Positions 35,616 to 43,777 of a stretch of 64,000 nt of DNA are shown one piece after another. The stretch is from Rufibacter roseolus. Lineage in GTDB: Bacteria > Bacteroidota > Bacteroidia > Cytophagales > Hymenobacteraceae. A program made the translations under genes and the position numbers. Location of the stretch: positions 1,703,028-1,767,027 of the forward strand of contig NZ_JAFMSU010000001.1 of the NCBI RefSeq assembly GCF_017916365.1, written 5' to 3'. Every line of letters starts with the position of its first letter. Positions within the stretch are counted from its first letter, which is position 1. The notes beneath the pieces are model-generated. The model did no database searches, was not told the origin of the DNA, and saw nothing but the letters and a program-made list of their open reading frames with translations.

Positions 35616-36680
35616 ATGGCAACGTATAAATTTGGTTTGAAAAACAGCTTTCTTTGGCTTCTTGCGCTCGTGCTTATCTCCTGCGTAGAGCCCGTTGATT
35701 TAAAACTGCCTGCCAACGTGAGAAGTCTGGTGGTGGAGGGCTTGGTGACGAATGAACCCGGCCCATACACCGTGAAACTCGCCATGACCTCGCCCTACGG
35801 AAGACCAACCGGCCTGAAGGACCAGGAATTAGATAAGGCGCAGGTGGAAATAACCAGTAGTGCCGGCGAACGGGAAATATTAATGGAGCACGGATTGGGC
35901 ATCTTCAAGACCTCTCCCAACGGATTGCGGGGGAAGGTAGGCGAAGCGTACACCCTGCGCGTGAAACTCAAAGATGGCCGGTCCTATACCTCTACCGCGC
36001 AATTGCTCACCGCCAGCCCTCCGGTAGAAAACATCCAGCTACAGTTCCAGAAGTTGCCCGTGAAAGAGGGAGAAGAGACGCCCAACTACCGCTACGAGGT
36101 CTCAGTGGATGTGACCGACCCCGCCCGGGAAAAGAATTACTACCGTTGGGAGTGGCAGGGAATTTTTGAAGTTTCCACCCAACCATGGGATTATGAGTAC
36201 TGGCCACCGCTGGGCAATGGTCCTATTCCTATGCCCAAACTCTGTTGCAAGACTTGTTATGTTTATGATACCACCAAGGTCACCGAAGTGGGCGAAGACC
36301 GCTTGTTTGACGGCAACCGTTATCGCCAGATCATTGGGTACCTGCCTTTGACGGCCGAGAACATCAATGTGCGGTATCATCTGGAGGTGGCCCAGTACTC
36401 GGTTTCTGCCGAAGCCTATGATTTCTGGCGGGTTTTCATCAGCCAGACCCGCAATACCGGTTCTGTGTTGGATCCGCCTCCGGCCAACCCTAGAGGCAAC
36501 CTGTCCAGCACCACTGATCCTGATGAAACGGTGTATGGGTTCTTCGGGGCTTCGGCGGTTACCAGAAAAGCAATCTTCATCAATCGGTCAGATGTGCCGG
36601 TGGTACCGCCCCTCTTGAAGTACCCCGATGATTGCCTCACCATGAAGTACAGTACTACCATTCGACCCCCTTTCTGGTAA
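35616..36680 (+). CDS. DUF4249 lipoprotein, receptor partner
   Basis: A 354-residue lipoprotein of the DUF4249 family. The lipobox is LVLISC (near 22), followed by VEPVDLKLP and then LVVEGLVTNEPGPYTVKL, the usual family opening. A beta-rich domain follows, with YRYEVSVDVTDPAREKNYYR and a pair-rich Cys patch (LCCKTCYVYD). DUF4249 genes typically follow TonB receptors with STN/CarboxypepD domains, as here (5 nt apart), so it probably binds substrate or partner on the cell surface for that receptor. Function is otherwise unknown. The next gene starts 4 nt after the stop. Confidence 0.88.
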   Translation: MATYKFGLKNSFLWLLALVLISCVEPVDLKLPANVRSLVVEGLVTNEPGPYTVKLAMTSPYGRPTGLKDQELDKAQVEITSSAGEREILMEHGLGIFKTSPNGLRGKVGEAYTLRVKLKDGRSYTSTAQLLTASPPVENIQLQFQKLPVKEGEETPNYRYEVSVDVTDPAREKNYYRWEWQGIFEVSTQPWDYEYWPPLGNGPIPMPKLCCKTCYVYDTTKVTEVGEDRLFDGNRYRQIIGYLPLTAENINVRYHLEVAQYSVSAEAYDFWRVFISQTRNTGSVLDPPPANPRGNLSSTTDPDETVYGFFGASAVTRKAIFINRSDVPVVPPLLKYPDDCLTMKYSTTIRPPFW

Positions 36681-36684
36681 AAGT

Positions 36685-39093
36685 ATGAGCCCAAGCATTG
36701 CCTATAAAAAGTGTATGGAGAAGTCTAAACCAGCACTGTTGTTCCTGTTTCTTTTGCTCCCCTTAATGGCGTTCACCTGGCGGTCAGGTTCCTGGAAAGG
36801 GATATTGGCCGGCAGAGAGGGAGAAGGACCGGAACAGGTCCACGTGCGCTTTTCCCAGCCGTACTACGCCAGCGGCGATACCGTCAGGTTCAAAGCCTAC
36901 GTGTTCGCGGCTGCTTCCCTGCAACCATCGTTTCAGAGCCAGATTCTGGAAATTGAGTTTAAAACGACAGCTCCGGGTACTACCCAGCACCTGCGGTTCC
37001 CCATTATACAGGGGATGGTAACCGGGAGCTTTGTCTTGCCAGACACCTTGTCTCGCGGCCAGTATGCCGTAATGGCTTACACCCCAGCGATGATTCCGGC
37101 GGGGAAGAAAGACGCTTTCCAGACCAGGTTAAGGATTCTGGGGCCTGCCTCCGCTAAAGCCAAAGTTGATCCTGAGGCTTTGAAAAAACAAATCTCCGTA
37201 AACTTGCAGGCCTACCCCGAAGGCGGGAAACTGGTAGCGCAGGTAGAGAATAGACTGGCCATCAAAGCCACAGACCAGGAGGGCAACGGCGTAGCCACCA
37301 AAGGCCTGATCATGGGTGCTGCAGGAGCCGCAACGGTATTCCAGACAAACCACGAAGGAGTGGCCCTGGTGCAGTTTACCCCGCAGGAAGGCCAGCAGTA
37401 CCAGATGGTGCTGGAAAACAAAAACACCACGGCCGTTCTAAAGGGAAGCAAATTCCCCGCGGTAGAAGCCCAAGGCATCAGCCTGCGGATGCAGTCCCCA
37501 ACCGATAGCGCGCTGCACATAAAATTACTCTCGAATTCGGCCTGGATTCAAAAAAGAGGCGATAAACGGGTGCAGGTCAAAGTGCTTGCCGGAAACAGGA
37601 CGGTTCTGGCAACAGAAGAAAAGCTTAACCGCGCAGAAGGGGTTGAGGTCATGATTCCGCACGGGAAATTACCGGCCGGCTTATTAACCTTATCCGTTGC
37701 CAACGCAGAGGGACAAGTAGAGGCGCAGCGGTTCGTGCTGGTACAACATCCCAGGCAACTGCGAATCCAATTGAAAACAGACCGGATCAGGTATGGCCGC
37801 CGGGAGCCCGTGCGCGTGACTGCCCTGGTGACAGATGCAGCCGGCAAACCGATAGAAGCCTCCCTGGCTTTTGCGGTGCGGCCCCGCGCGCAGTCACAGG
37901 AACTGTATGCCTCATCCCTGGAACGGGAGATTTTCCAGGGCGTGGCGCCAAGGCAGAGTTTGACAAAGGCCATGGCGCCGGCGGTGGATTCTACCCTGGA
38001 GGTTGCGCTGCTGGCCCTGACGCCGTTTCGCAACTTTGTGGCTGGTCCAACCCAGCAGACGCCGCCAGATACTGCCCTTGCCTTGTCAATTGAAGGGAAA
38101 GTAGTAGATGACAAAGGCGCCCCGGTGCCTACTACCACCCTGCTGATGTTTGGCCGCGGCAGCACCGAGCCCATGCTCCAGACGCCCGGGCCAGAGGGCA
38201 GTTTTGTGTTTCAGTCCCCTGATTTCGTGCATCCAGACCAGTTCACGTTTGAGGTGCTGCGCTCCGGTGAAAGGGTCAAAGACGCAAACCTGGTGTGGAC
38301 CAACCTGCCTTCCTTCACCAAGGCCACAGTCTTGCCTTTGGTTTTAACGGAGCCTGAGGCTCAGTACCTGAGACAGACCGCCCTGCGCAAACAAGCCACT
38401 GCGCTTTTCGGGGTGAAGGGAGGCATTGCCCAAGAAAAGGATAGTACCGCGGCCTTGCTGGAAGAATTGGGCACGCCAGACCAGTCTTTTGACATGAGTC
38501 AGTATGTGACCTTCAAAGATCTGGCCGAGGTGATAAAAGAAACCATTCCGCTGGCCAGTGTGGTGGAGAACGATAAAGGACGCAGCATCCGGATTTTCTC
38601 CCCCGAGCGGAACGGTGCCCGCTACAAAGAGCATCCGCTGTATTTCATTGACGGAGTACCCACCTTGAACAATGACTGGATGCTGCAACTGCCCGGCACC
38701 GCCATCAAGAAGATAGACCTGTTTTATGCCCAGCGCAAACTCAGAAACCTGGGTATGATAGCGCGCCACGGGGTGCTGTCTATCACCACCAATGCCCCGC
38801 ATCCAAAACCAGCGGAGTTCCAGAACAACCAGACCCTGGCCTGGGCCGGTATAGCGCCGCTGCATCCTTTCAAGGTGCCTTCCTATGAATACAATATTCC
38901 CTCGCCGGCGCCAGATCTAAGGAGCATGCTTTTCTGGGCACCGGCTGTTGCCACAGATGCCAAAGGGCAGGGAACTATCAGTTTCTACACCTCAGATGAT
39001 ATTGGTGAATTTGAGATAGAAGTGGAGGCGTTCACCAAAACCGGGTCATTAGGCACCCAATACCTGCGGTTCTCTATTACCCCAAACCTGTAG
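36685..39093 (+). CDS. Macroglobulin (MG2)-like protein with TonB-plug-like domain
   Basis: An 802-residue exported protein. A hydrophobic leader (LLFLFLLLPLMAFTW, about 18-32) is followed by a macroglobulin-like MG2 beta-sandwich (VRFSQPYYASGDTVRFKAYV, then LPDTLSRGQYAVMAYTP), further Ig-like sandwiches, and near 640-705 a plug-like segment (HPLYFIDGVPTLN, then ARHGVLSITTNAP) like the plug of TonB receptors. The C-terminus (WAPAVATDAKGQGTISFYTS) resembles the end of such Bacteroidota proteins. No thioester is visible. It is the third gene of the receptor/DUF4249 run; starting at 36685 couples it to the previous stop, and an ATG at 36715 is possible. Confidence 0.82.
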   Translation: MSPSIAYKKCMEKSKPALLFLFLLLPLMAFTWRSGSWKGILAGREGEGPEQVHVRFSQPYYASGDTVRFKAYVFAAASLQPSFQSQILEIEFKTTAPGTTQHLRFPIIQGMVTGSFVLPDTLSRGQYAVMAYTPAMIPAGKKDAFQTRLRILGPASAKAKVDPEALKKQISVNLQAYPEGGKLVAQVENRLAIKATDQEGNGVATKGLIMGAAGAATVFQTNHEGVALVQFTPQEGQQYQMVLENKNTTAVLKGSKFPAVEAQGISLRMQSPTDSALHIKLLSNSAWIQKRGDKRVQVKVLAGNRTVLATEEKLNRAEGVEVMIPHGKLPAGLLTLSVANAEGQVEAQRFVLVQHPRQLRIQLKTDRIRYGRREPVRVTALVTDAAGKPIEASLAFAVRPRAQSQELYASSLEREIFQGVAPRQSLTKAMAPAVDSTLEVALLALTPFRNFVAGPTQQTPPDTALALSIEGKVVDDKGAPVPTTTLLMFGRGSTEPMLQTPGPEGSFVFQSPDFVHPDQFTFEVLRSGERVKDANLVWTNLPSFTKATVLPLVLTEPEAQYLRQTALRKQATALFGVKGGIAQEKDSTAALLEELGTPDQSFDMSQYVTFKDLAEVIKETIPLASVVENDKGRSIRIFSPERNGARYKEHPLYFIDGVPTLNNDWMLQLPGTAIKKIDLFYAQRKLRNLGMIARHGVLSITTNAPHPKPAEFQNNQTLAWAGIAPLHPFKVPSYEYNIPSPAPDLRSMLFWAPAVATDAKGQGTISFYTSDDIGEFEIEVEAFTKTGSLGTQYLRFSITPNL

Positions 39094-39313
39094 CCCAGGA
39101 GAAGTTCCGGACATTCGCTACCACGTCCTTTTAAAACTTAAGGCAAGCGTGGTGGTTGTGAAGAGAGGCAGCAAAAGTATAAATCAGGCAAGGTCAGGCA
39201 TTCTCCTGGTCTTTCCTGATTACTTTTGCGGCTATACCTGAAGGTGATTCCATACAGCCAACTAACCGGCAGAAACGTATTGTCCTTTTTGGTCTCCTGA
39301 ACCTGTGAAACCG

Positions 39314-40102
39314 ATGCTGTTATCCATTATTAAAATAGTGGCCCTGTTGTACGTGGCTCTCTGCGGGCTGCTGTATTTCTTCCAGGAGAAGCTTATTTAC
39401 TTTCCTGTAAAGTACGGGAAAGATTACAGATTCAAATTTGGGCAGAAGTTTGAGGAAATCAGCATTAAAATCCCGGATAACCTATTGCTGAATGCCCTGC
39501 TGTTCAAGGCAGAGAAGCCCAAAGGCGTGATTTACTACCTGCACGGCAATGCCGGTTCCCTGGCCAGCTGGGGGATTGTAGCCGAGATTTACACTGATCT
39601 GCAGTATGATGTGTTCATGCTGGATTACCGAGGATTTGGAAAAAGCGAAGGCAAAATCAAAAGCCAGGAGCAATTCTACCAGGACGTGCAAACCGCCTAT
39701 GACCTGCTGAAAACCCGATATGATGAAAGCCAGATCATCGTGTTGGGGTATTCCATTGGCACCGGACCGGCCACCAAGCTTGCCGCCGAGAATCGCCCCA
39801 ATAGGTTGATTCTGCAGGCCCCGTATTATAGCGTCACAGAGCTCATGAGGCGGCGGTTACCCATTATTCCCACGTTTATCCTGAAGTATAAATTTGAGAC
39901 GTACCAGTACCTGCCAAAGTGTACCATGCCCGTGGTCATTTTCCACTGCGAGCAGGATGAAATCATAGACTACGAGTCATCGGTTAAACTACACCAATGG
40001 CTGAAGCCAACAGATAAAGCCATCATCCTGAAGGGCCAGAGCCATAACGGCATGAGCACCCATCCGCAGTACATGAGTGAAATTAGGCAGGTCCTCCGGT
40101 GA
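39314..40102 (+). CDS. Membrane-anchored alpha/beta hydrolase
   Basis: A 262-residue serine hydrolase of the ABHD13/ABHD17/Bem46-like type. A single N-terminal membrane helix (IIKIVALLYVALCGLLYFF) is followed by the QEKLIYFPVKY junction typical of this group. The oxyanion loop is YLHGNAGSLASWG, the nucleophile is the Ser of VLGYSIGTGPA, the acid is in CEQDEIIDYES and the His is in LKGQSHNGM. The family acts on acyl or phosphate esters and thioesters; the substrate here is unknown. A GTG nine bases upstream is an alternative start. It lies 220 bp after the receptor run and is probably separate. Confidence 0.87.
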   Translation: MLLSIIKIVALLYVALCGLLYFFQEKLIYFPVKYGKDYRFKFGQKFEEISIKIPDNLLLNALLFKAEKPKGVIYYLHGNAGSLASWGIVAEIYTDLQYDVFMLDYRGFGKSEGKIKSQEQFYQDVQTAYDLLKTRYDESQIIVLGYSIGTGPATKLAAENRPNRLILQAPYYSVTELMRRRLPIIPTFILKYKFETYQYLPKCTMPVVIFHCEQDEIIDYESSVKLHQWLKPTDKAIILKGQSHNGMSTHPQYMSEIRQVLR

Positions 40103-40366
40103 TCGCTTGTTTCTGAAGAGGCTTTTGGGGGTATTGTCTTTCCTGCATTTTTCTAAGAAGAGGCAACGGGCAGCTTTGTAGCTCGTAGTAGGCAATAATT
40201 CAGATTCTACGATATTCGGTGATCTTAATGAATTAAATCTTGTCAGTTGGAGGGCTGTGCCAGGCACTAATTACAAACCCTAACCAGCCTAAAAACACCG
40301 CTACTCAAACCCCCTAATGCCTGACGCTTGCCGTTTACCCGTGAGGCGCAGGCTACGTATGAAACT

Positions 40367-41251
40367 ATGATAGAAGCAGTTAAATTCTGGAACGAACCAA
40401 ACAACAAATCACACTGGGCTTACGAGATTGACCCCGAATGGAAGATTTTCGGGGAAATGGTGAGACTGGCCGCCAAAGCCTGTAAAGCCGAAAAGCCGGA
40501 GATTACCCGCGTGTTAGGAGGCATCTCGCCCATAGACCCGCATTTTATCAAGACTTTAGAACGCCACGGCACCCTGGAAGACCTTGATGCCGTAGCCGTG
40601 CACGGTTTCCCACTGGACTGGAACCTCTGGAACATCAACGAGTGGCCCGATAAAATCGCTGAGATTGAAGCCGTCACCAATTTGCCCGTGTGGGTAACCG
40701 AAGTGGGGATTTCTTCCTTCGGGGCCGAGGAAGTTCAGGAATTTGGGTTGCGCCGTACCGCCGAGTTGTTGATGGGCCGCGTGGACCGCGCTTTCTGGTA
40801 CAGCCTCTATGACCTGCCTCAGGCCTGGGAAGCCACCACGCGCCACCGCGAGGCTGAGGGATCTTCTTATTACCGCCACTTCCACATGGGTCTGCTCAAG
40901 GAAGACGGTACCCCCAAAATCGCCCATAAACATTTCGCTGACTACACCCCTGAGTTCGGGATCTGCCAGTGGTTCCACTTTGAAGACCACCGCCTGGACG
41001 ATGCCGTACAACACCTCCGCAACCTGGGCGTGAAGAAGCTGCGCACCGGTCTGAGCTGGGCCGATTGGCTGCGTCCGGATGCCGAGAAGTGGTTTGACCA
41101 CGTCATGAAGAAGCTGGATGAATTTGACGTGACCGCCACCTTCTGCTTCACCCCAGAGCACAAAGGCGTACAGCCGCACCACACCAGCCCACCCCAGCAT
41201 ATTGAGGAGTTCGCTGATTTCTGCGCCCTTATGATGCGCCGTTACGCCTAG
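40367..41251 (+). CDS. GH-A clan glycosidase with apparently circularly permuted TIM barrel
   Basis: A 294-residue predicted glycoside hydrolase, without signal peptide. The acid/base motif FWNEPN (Glu10) of beta-strand 4 is at the very N-terminus, and the nucleophile motif WVTEVG (Glu112) of strand 7 follows at about 100 residues distance, as in GH39/GH5-type barrels. Strand 8 is AFWYSLYD (143-150). The C-terminal 100 residues then read like strands 1-3 of the same barrel (GICQWFHFEDHRLDDAVQHL, KKLRTGLSWADWL, FDVTATFCFTPEH), ending EEFADFCALMMRRYA, the helix that normally precedes strand 4. All eight strands can thus be found in permuted order in one domain-sized protein. The start is uncertain; a TTG at 40328 adds 13 residues. 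A beta-xylosidase-like role is inference. Confidence 0.72.
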   Translation: MIEAVKFWNEPNNKSHWAYEIDPEWKIFGEMVRLAAKACKAEKPEITRVLGGISPIDPHFIKTLERHGTLEDLDAVAVHGFPLDWNLWNINEWPDKIAEIEAVTNLPVWVTEVGISSFGAEEVQEFGLRRTAELLMGRVDRAFWYSLYDLPQAWEATTRHREAEGSSYYRHFHMGLLKEDGTPKIAHKHFADYTPEFGICQWFHFEDHRLDDAVQHLRNLGVKKLRTGLSWADWLRPDAEKWFDHVMKKLDEFDVTATFCFTPEHKGVQPHHTSPPQHIEEFADFCALMMRRYA

Positions 41252-41275
41252 TACCTTTTATATCTGAATTCTGTA

Positions 41276-41331
41276 AAGCATCTCTGTTTAACGCCCGTTT
41301 TCTCTAAAACAGGGCTTAAACAGAGATGCTT
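41276..41331. repeat. 26-bp hairpin, 4-nt loop (intergenic hairpin family)
   Basis: Arms 41276-41301 and 41306-41331 pair at 23 of 26 positions around the loop CTCT, with TTTT and AAAA at the loop. It lies 25 nt after the glycosidase stop codon and 26 nt before the next ATG on the same strand, so it may reduce read-through between the two genes. Confidence 0.85.
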
Positions 41332-41357
41332 CATTTCAAGAAAACATCAGCCGCCTT

Positions 41358-42293
41358 ATGAGCCAGGAAACCCAGGAAGAAACCCCAGATGTTTGGATGC
41401 TGAACATGCGCCGGGGCACGTTTGAAGAAGCTTGGAAGCACAGCGATGCCGTTTTGAAAAAACGCGCCGGAAAACCCTGCTGGCACTGGCCCCGCCACTT
41501 CCAATACGTCTGGGACGGCTCCTCTTTGCAAGGTAAACGGGTGCTGGTGCGCTGCTACCACGGCCTGGGCGACACCATCCAGTTCATCCGGTTCGCGCCG
41601 CTCATCAAAGCCATCGCTAAAGAAGTTATTGTGTGGGCCCAGGCGCCATTGATCCCGCTACTGGAAACCATTCCCGCCATAGATAAGCTCTTGCCCCTGA
41701 ATGACGGTACCCCCGAGGTAGAGTATGACGTGGACGTGGAAATCATGGAGCTAACCCATATCTTCCGGACCACCGTGGACACCATCCCGTCCCAGATTCC
41801 TTACCTCCAGGTAGAGCCCCTGCCGCTTCCCGGCAATCAGGAGAAACTGAACGTAGGCTTGGTCTGGAAACCCGGCGACTGGAATCCGCATCGGTCTATT
41901 CCGTTTGATTTTCTGCGGCCGCTGGCCGAGGTGCCAGGCATCAACCTCTATATCCTCCAGGAGAATGCCGCCAACGCCGGTTGGCAGGGAGGTTTCGGTA
42001 TCCATCCCGGGGAGTTCAGTTTGTATGATTACGGGCGCGTTATCAAAGGTTTGGACCTGCTCCTTACCGTAGATTCCATGCCCGCTCACCTGGCCGGTGC
42101 CCTCAACGTCCCCGTCTGGACCCTGCTTCACGCCAATGCAGACTGGCGCTGGATGGATGACCGCGAAGACAGCCCCTGGTACCCTTCCATGCGCCTCTTC
42201 CGGCAAGAAGTAGCCGATGACTGGGCAGGCGTGATCAACCGGATAGTGGTTGAGCTGGAAAAGCTTACAAAGGAAGTGCAGGTGGCGAAGTAA
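41358..42293 (+). CDS. GT9/GT41-like glycosyltransferase
   Basis: A 311-residue cytoplasmic protein with the GT-B halves of heptosyltransferase/O-GlcNAc-transferase-like enzymes. The acceptor half has VLVRCYHGLGDTIQFIRFAP (61-80), and the donor half has LNVGLVWKPGDWNPHRSIPF and the closing LDLLLTVDSMPAHLAGALNV then PVWTLL, which matches the nucleotide-sugar binding end of GT9. The first 50 residues (DVWMLNMRRGTFEEAWKHSD) look like a single TPR-type helix pair. It should add a sugar to a lipid or glycan; donor and acceptor are unknown. It converges on the pyruvyltransferase pair. Confidence 0.82.
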   Translation: MSQETQEETPDVWMLNMRRGTFEEAWKHSDAVLKKRAGKPCWHWPRHFQYVWDGSSLQGKRVLVRCYHGLGDTIQFIRFAPLIKAIAKEVIVWAQAPLIPLLETIPAIDKLLPLNDGTPEVEYDVDVEIMELTHIFRTTVDTIPSQIPYLQVEPLPLPGNQEKLNVGLVWKPGDWNPHRSIPFDFLRPLAEVPGINLYILQENAANAGWQGGFGIHPGEFSLYDYGRVIKGLDLLLTVDSMPAHLAGALNVPVWTLLHANADWRWMDDREDSPWYPSMRLFRQEVADDWAGVINRIVVELEKLTKEVQVAK

Positions 42294-42356
42294 GAAGTTG
42301 AACGTGCATAGGTTTTAGGCCTGCTTTTAGAAAAATAGGCCCAAAGCACAAAGAAT

Positions 42357-42390
42357 AAAAAAAGCGGAGGGGAAACCCTCCGCTTTTTTT
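42357..42390. terminator. Bidirectional terminator between convergent genes
   Basis: A perfect 15-bp stem (42357-42371 with 42376-42390), loop GAAA, with A- and T-runs as its outer ends. It overlaps the stop codon of the minus-strand gene at 42389 by two bases. A degenerate hairpin-family core lies just before it, at about 42311-42347. Confidence 0.9.
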
Positions 42391-43777
42391 ATTCTCCTTT
42401 CAACTGTTTATACCGGTTCTTTATCTCCCCAAGCTTACCCTGGTGATAGGCAAACCCATGATACGCTGCCAAAGCCATTGCGGCCCAATTGATGTACAGT
42501 TTAGGGGAGTCTAATTGTCGGGCCAGCCTGAACATCTTGTGGCTACCCATGGAAAGGTAATAGCGCATGCGGTAGATGAGCTTGCGCTGGGTAGTGGGGG
42601 TTTTGTCGTCTGGGGTGACGCGTTTGCGGGGTTGTACGCCGCTACGAGGCCAGGTGAGACGGTAAGCCAGACCTTCGCGGCGTTGCCGGAAGCCGGCGGC
42701 CTGGGTCTGCTCCACAAAGCGGGCATCTACCGGCTCCAGTTGCAGGCGCCCTGCCTGGATAGCATTGGTCACCAGTTTGTCTACCAGTGGCGAGCGGACC
42801 ACCACTACGTTCGTGCCGCGGCCATCGGAGGAATACGGTTCCACCCAGGCATCGCCGAAGGAGATATCAGAGGTCTCTGCCACCACGTCATCGCAGTAAT
42901 TGCAGGCCGAGTTCATGTAGAAGCCGGCTCCCCAGTCACCATCAGCCAGGTGCCACCAGTCGCGGTTCACGCTGGAGCCGTCGCGGAGGGTGAGTTTGGC
43001 GTTGTACCAGTTGGCTGGTCGGTTGGGGTCTTTCTGGCGGTACTCTACCCGTTCAACCTGGTCTACCGGCACGTTCATCTGCCAGGCGAAACTCTCCACA
43101 AAACGGGCGCTCTTCATGTGGCCACAGAAAAGCCCCAGGGTGTACTGGATGCGCTCGCGGTACATGGGGTTTTCCTGGCGCAGCAGCTGGATGGCTTTGA
43201 TAAAACACGGAATGCCCACCACGGCGTAGCGGCCCGGCACCTCCCTGATCAAAGAAAGCACCTCAGACAGTTCAATGGGGTAATAGCGTGACTTGGCCCC
43301 CTCCCGGATCTCGGCCTCGGTACGCGCGATGCGGTAGCGGAAGTAACGGCCGTCTTCCTGCGGGTCTTTCGTGGCGATCACGTGGGCCACGCCGTCAATG
43401 AGGCCTTGGCGCATGAGCTCAGTGGCTACCCAGGTAACCATTCCTCCGGAGCTGCCTTGCATCCTGAAATCCTCTTCAGACACGTGGCCCACGTACGCCG
43501 CCTGAAAACGTCCCATGGCATTGTCCAGTATGGGGGCGGTGGGGAAGAGGTGGGCACCCAGGTAATCTTCGTTTCTGGACCCCGGCGAGAACGGGCAGGT
43601 TCTGGTGAAACTAGCCGACTCACGTTTGTACCAGGAGTTAGGGCCCTGGGGTTTCAGTTGGCCGTAGGCGTCAAAGTCCATCTGGGTGTCTGGCAGGTTG
43701 GCCTGGGCCACACAGCTGCCGCAGCCAATGCACAAGCCAGACTTCACAATATCACGGGGGCTCAGCAGGTCTTTCAT
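42389..43777 (-). CDS. F420 hydrogenase/dehydrogenase beta-subunit-like Fe-S protein
   Basis: A 462-residue protein with an N-terminal ferredoxin-like cluster (CIGCGSC near 17-23, plus a further Cys in TRTCPFSPG) and the FrhB/FdhB-type core: MQGSSGGMVTWVATELMRQG, VVGIPCFIKAIQLL, LGLFCGHMKS and CNYCDDVVAETSDISFGDAW. True F420 is not expected in this phylum; homologues in polysaccharide clusters probably use another flavin. They are often paired with polysaccharide pyruvyl transferases, as here. The last 100 residues are basic and less conserved. The start codon overlaps the stop of the upstream gene by 4 nt (ATGA), so translation is coupled. Confidence 0.87.
   Translation of the reverse strand: MKDLLSPRDIVKSGLCIGCGSCVAQANLPDTQMDFDAYGQLKPQGPNSWYKRESASFTRTCPFSPGSRNEDYLGAHLFPTAPILDNAMGRFQAAYVGHVSEEDFRMQGSSGGMVTWVATELMRQGLIDGVAHVIATKDPQEDGRYFRYRIARTEAEIREGAKSRYYPIELSEVLSLIREVPGRYAVVGIPCFIKAIQLLRQENPMYRERIQYTLGLFCGHMKSARFVESFAWQMNVPVDQVERVEYRQKDPNRPANWYNAKLTLRDGSSVNRDWWHLADGDWGAGFYMNSACNYCDDVVAETSDISFGDAWVEPYSSDGRGTNVVVVRSPLVDKLVTNAIQAGRLQLEPVDARFVEQTQAAGFRQRREGLAYRLTWPRSGVQPRKRVTPDDKTPTTQRKLIYRMRYYLSMGSHKMFRLARQLDSPKLYINWAAMALAAYHGFAYHQGKLGEIKNRYKQLKGE

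Noticed and set aside
42389-43777. Literal F420-dependent enzyme
   Set aside because: F420 is not expected in Bacteroidota and no biosynthesis gene is near; homologues in glycan clusters are better described only as F420-dehydrogenase-beta-like.
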